From: an uncultured Bacteroides sp.
Lineage (GTDB): Bacteria; Bacteroidota; Bacteroidia; Bacteroidales; Bacteroidaceae
Direction: 5' to 3'
Length of the DNA: 25,713 nt
NCBI RefSeq assembly: GCF_949298305.1
Contig: NZ_CASFWU010000030.1
Location: 1 to 25,713 of the forward strand
In this document: positions 24,712 through 25,713 of the stretch, piece by piece
Position numbering within the stretch: the stretch's first letter is position 1
Layout: each line of letters begins with the position of its first letter
Notes under the pieces: generated by a model
The model's database searches: none
Told to the model about the DNA's origin: nothing
Seen by the model: the letters and a program-made list of their open reading frames with translations, nothing else
Made by a program: the position numbers and the translations under genes

Positions 24712-24721
24712 AAAAGCGAAT
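24703..24721. promoter_or_regulatory. Inverted repeat over the higBA -33 element
   Basis: ATTCGC (24703-24708) and GCGAAT (24716-24721) flank a run of seven A. The repeat overlaps the predicted -33 TTTG of the minus-strand promoter, a fitting place for HigA to bind and repress its own operon. This role is inferred from position only. Confidence 0.45.
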
Positions 24722-24755
24722 GTTGTGTATATTAGAGTGAGCATTCAGTTCGTTT

Positions 24756-24790
24756 AAGTCTCTCTTTAGCGTTCCCAAGTCCCTCTTTAG
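24756..24790. repeat. 14-bp direct repeat
   Basis: AAGTCTCTCTTTAG (24756-24769) recurs as AAGTCCCTCTTTAG (24777-24790), one mismatch, 21 bp apart (two helical turns). It lies in the otherwise gene-free stretch 24722-25028 between the divergent higBA promoter and the TPR gene. It could be a regulator site; nothing else is seen in that stretch apart from the -7 box at 25016. Confidence 0.4.
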
Positions 24791-25015
24791 GAATTTAACG
24801 ACGCTTGTGATAGCCGTGGTCGGCACTTGCACGGCTTCTCGGCAACAGGTTTGGTTTCATAACTTCGTTCTTCATGCTTTGTTTCCGTTTGACCGTTTCC
24901 GTAGGCGGATTGTATCTTTGCAGAATCTGTCTTGTCTGTATTCATCTGTTCATAGATGCATGATGACACAAAAAAAAGAAAAATGGACTCTCTTAACATT
25001 TTGCTGGAAAAATGC

Positions 25016-25023
25016 TACATTTG
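25016..25023 (+). promoter_or_regulatory. -7 box directly before the TPR lipoprotein
   Basis: TACATTTG fits TAnnTTTG but ends only 5 bp before the ATG at 25029. If used, the transcript would start about at the start codon and be leaderless. No convincing -33 element is present, so the match may be chance. Confidence 0.35.
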
Positions 25024-25028
25024 TCGAT

Positions 25029-25622
25029 ATGAAAGCGACAATTCAGTCACTCCTGCTCATCTGTGTCCTGCTTTGCTTCTGCCATTGCGGGCATCAGCCC
25101 TATCCGCAGTCGTTGATGATGGCGGACAGTCTGGCAAGCGCCTGTCCGGACAGCGCTGTCTCTTTGCTGAAAAGCATAGCGGGCACCATGCAGGATGAGC
25201 CGGAAGCCACACGGATGTATTACCGCCTGCTTTGTATCAAGGCAAACGACAAGGCATACATCGAGCACACTTCGGACAGCCTGATACTCCCCGTGCTACA
25301 TTATTATATAGAGAAGAATGACAAACGGCACCTGCCCGAGGCTTATTACTATGCCGGGCGGGTCTATCGCGATTTGGGCGACGCGCCGCAGGCATTGGAG
25401 TATTTTGAAGAAGCATTGGAGGCTTTGCCCGAAGAGGGTAAATACCCATTGAAGGGTAAGATTTACAGCCAGATGGGGATGCTGTTTCTATATCAAGGCT
25501 TATACAACGAAGCATTGGGTGTATTCAAAAAAAGGCATATATGCAATGTAGAGTTAAAAGATAGTGTTGGCATGGTTTACACGTTAAGAGACATGGCCGA
25601 TGCCTATCGTAATATAACGTGA
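25029..25622 (+). CDS. Short TPR-repeat lipoprotein, possibly truncated
   Basis: A 197-residue protein. The ATG at 25029 starts a lipoprotein-type signal peptide (MKATIQSLLLICVLLCFCHC) with cysteines at 18 and 20 as candidate lipidation sites. Frames further upstream give an unlikely leader. The mature part is made of TPR-like helical hairpins: residues about 25-75 (ADSLASACPDSAVSLLKSI), then HLPEAYYYAGRVYRDLGDAPQALEYFEEAL (about 102-131) and KGKIYSQMGMLFLYQGLYNEALGVFKK (about 140-167). It resembles the N-terminal third of Bacteroidales TPR proteins of about 500-600 residues, which often continue into a membrane helix and a regulatory C-terminus. Here it stops inside a repeat (DMADAYRNIT) and a hairpin terminator follows. 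It may be a natural short form or a decayed gene. Function is unknown. Confidence 0.65.
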   Translation: MKATIQSLLLICVLLCFCHCGHQPYPQSLMMADSLASACPDSAVSLLKSIAGTMQDEPEATRMYYRLLCIKANDKAYIEHTSDSLILPVLHYYIEKNDKRHLPEAYYYAGRVYRDLGDAPQALEYFEEALEALPEEGKYPLKGKIYSQMGMLFLYQGLYNEALGVFKKRHICNVELKDSVGMVYTLRDMADAYRNIT

Positions 25623-25653
25623 GTTCGATATAAAATTAAAAGATAGTAAGTTG

Positions 25654-25686
25654 CCCGTCATTGATAAACTTTACATCAATGGCGGG
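25654..25686 (+). terminator. Hairpin terminator after the TPR lipoprotein
   Basis: CCCGTCATTGAT (25654-25665) pairs with ATCAATGGCGGG (25675-25686) with one G-U wobble and a 9-nt loop, followed by TTTCTTCTC. It lies 31 bp after the stop codon. The remaining 27 bases of the window show nothing recognisable. Confidence 0.7.
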
Positions 25687-25713
25687 TTTCTTCTCAAAAA
25701 AGCAATATGCCGC

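Overview
The window looks like a Bacteroidales genome, most probably Bacteroides or a near relative. The evidence is a SusC/SusD pair, surface lipoproteins with acidic residues after the lipobox cysteine, beta-propeller sensor regulators, and many promoter boxes of the TAnnTTTG type with no clear Shine-Dalgarno sequences. Most genes are GC-rich by eye. The right end (about 23.76-25.7 kb, a toxin-antitoxin pair and a TPR lipoprotein) is clearly more AT-rich.

Layout. 1-618: no convincing gene. 619-3381: large secreted heparinase II/III-like polysaccharide lyase. 3382-3882: repeat-rich intergenic DNA (nested inverted repeat, strong hairpin, 21-bp tandem repeat). 3883-4524: HU-domain DNA-binding protein. 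4525-4836: repeat-rich promoter region. 4837-7653: membrane-anchored propeller/AraC regulator. 7860-8375: ECF sigma factor. 8505-16811: susC, susD, an Ig-like surface glycan-binding lipoprotein and a surface alginate-lyase-family lipoprotein, all on the plus strand. 17413-18873: secreted right-handed beta-helix (GH28-like) hydrolase. 19064-20871: Crp/Fnr regulator and acyltransferase-3 membrane protein. 20971-23754: a second propeller/AraC regulator. 24424-23763 (minus): HigB/HigA-type toxin-antitoxin pair. 25029-25622: short TPR lipoprotein followed by a hairpin terminator.

The central part reads as a polysaccharide utilization locus for an acidic, uronic-acid-containing glycan. A surface lyase would cut the polymer, the Ig-like lipoprotein and SusD would bind fragments, SusC would import them, and the periplasmic heparinase-like lyase and beta-helix hydrolase would finish the job. 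The exact substrate cannot be read from the sequence.

Most unusual points. (1) Both propeller regulators have the periplasmic sensor, the Y_Y_Y domain and one membrane helix of a hybrid two-component system, but the helix leads straight to an AraC DNA-binding domain, with no histidine kinase or receiver. (2) An ECF sigma factor with no anti-sigma gene sits between one of them and a SusC that lacks the STN signalling domain, which suggests a short membrane-regulator-to-sigma relay. (3) Two copies of a roughly 210-bp structured intergenic repeat lie 7.5 kb apart, and their terminal hairpin shows two compensatory base-pair changes. One copy lies in the predicted 5' leader of the toxin-antitoxin operon.
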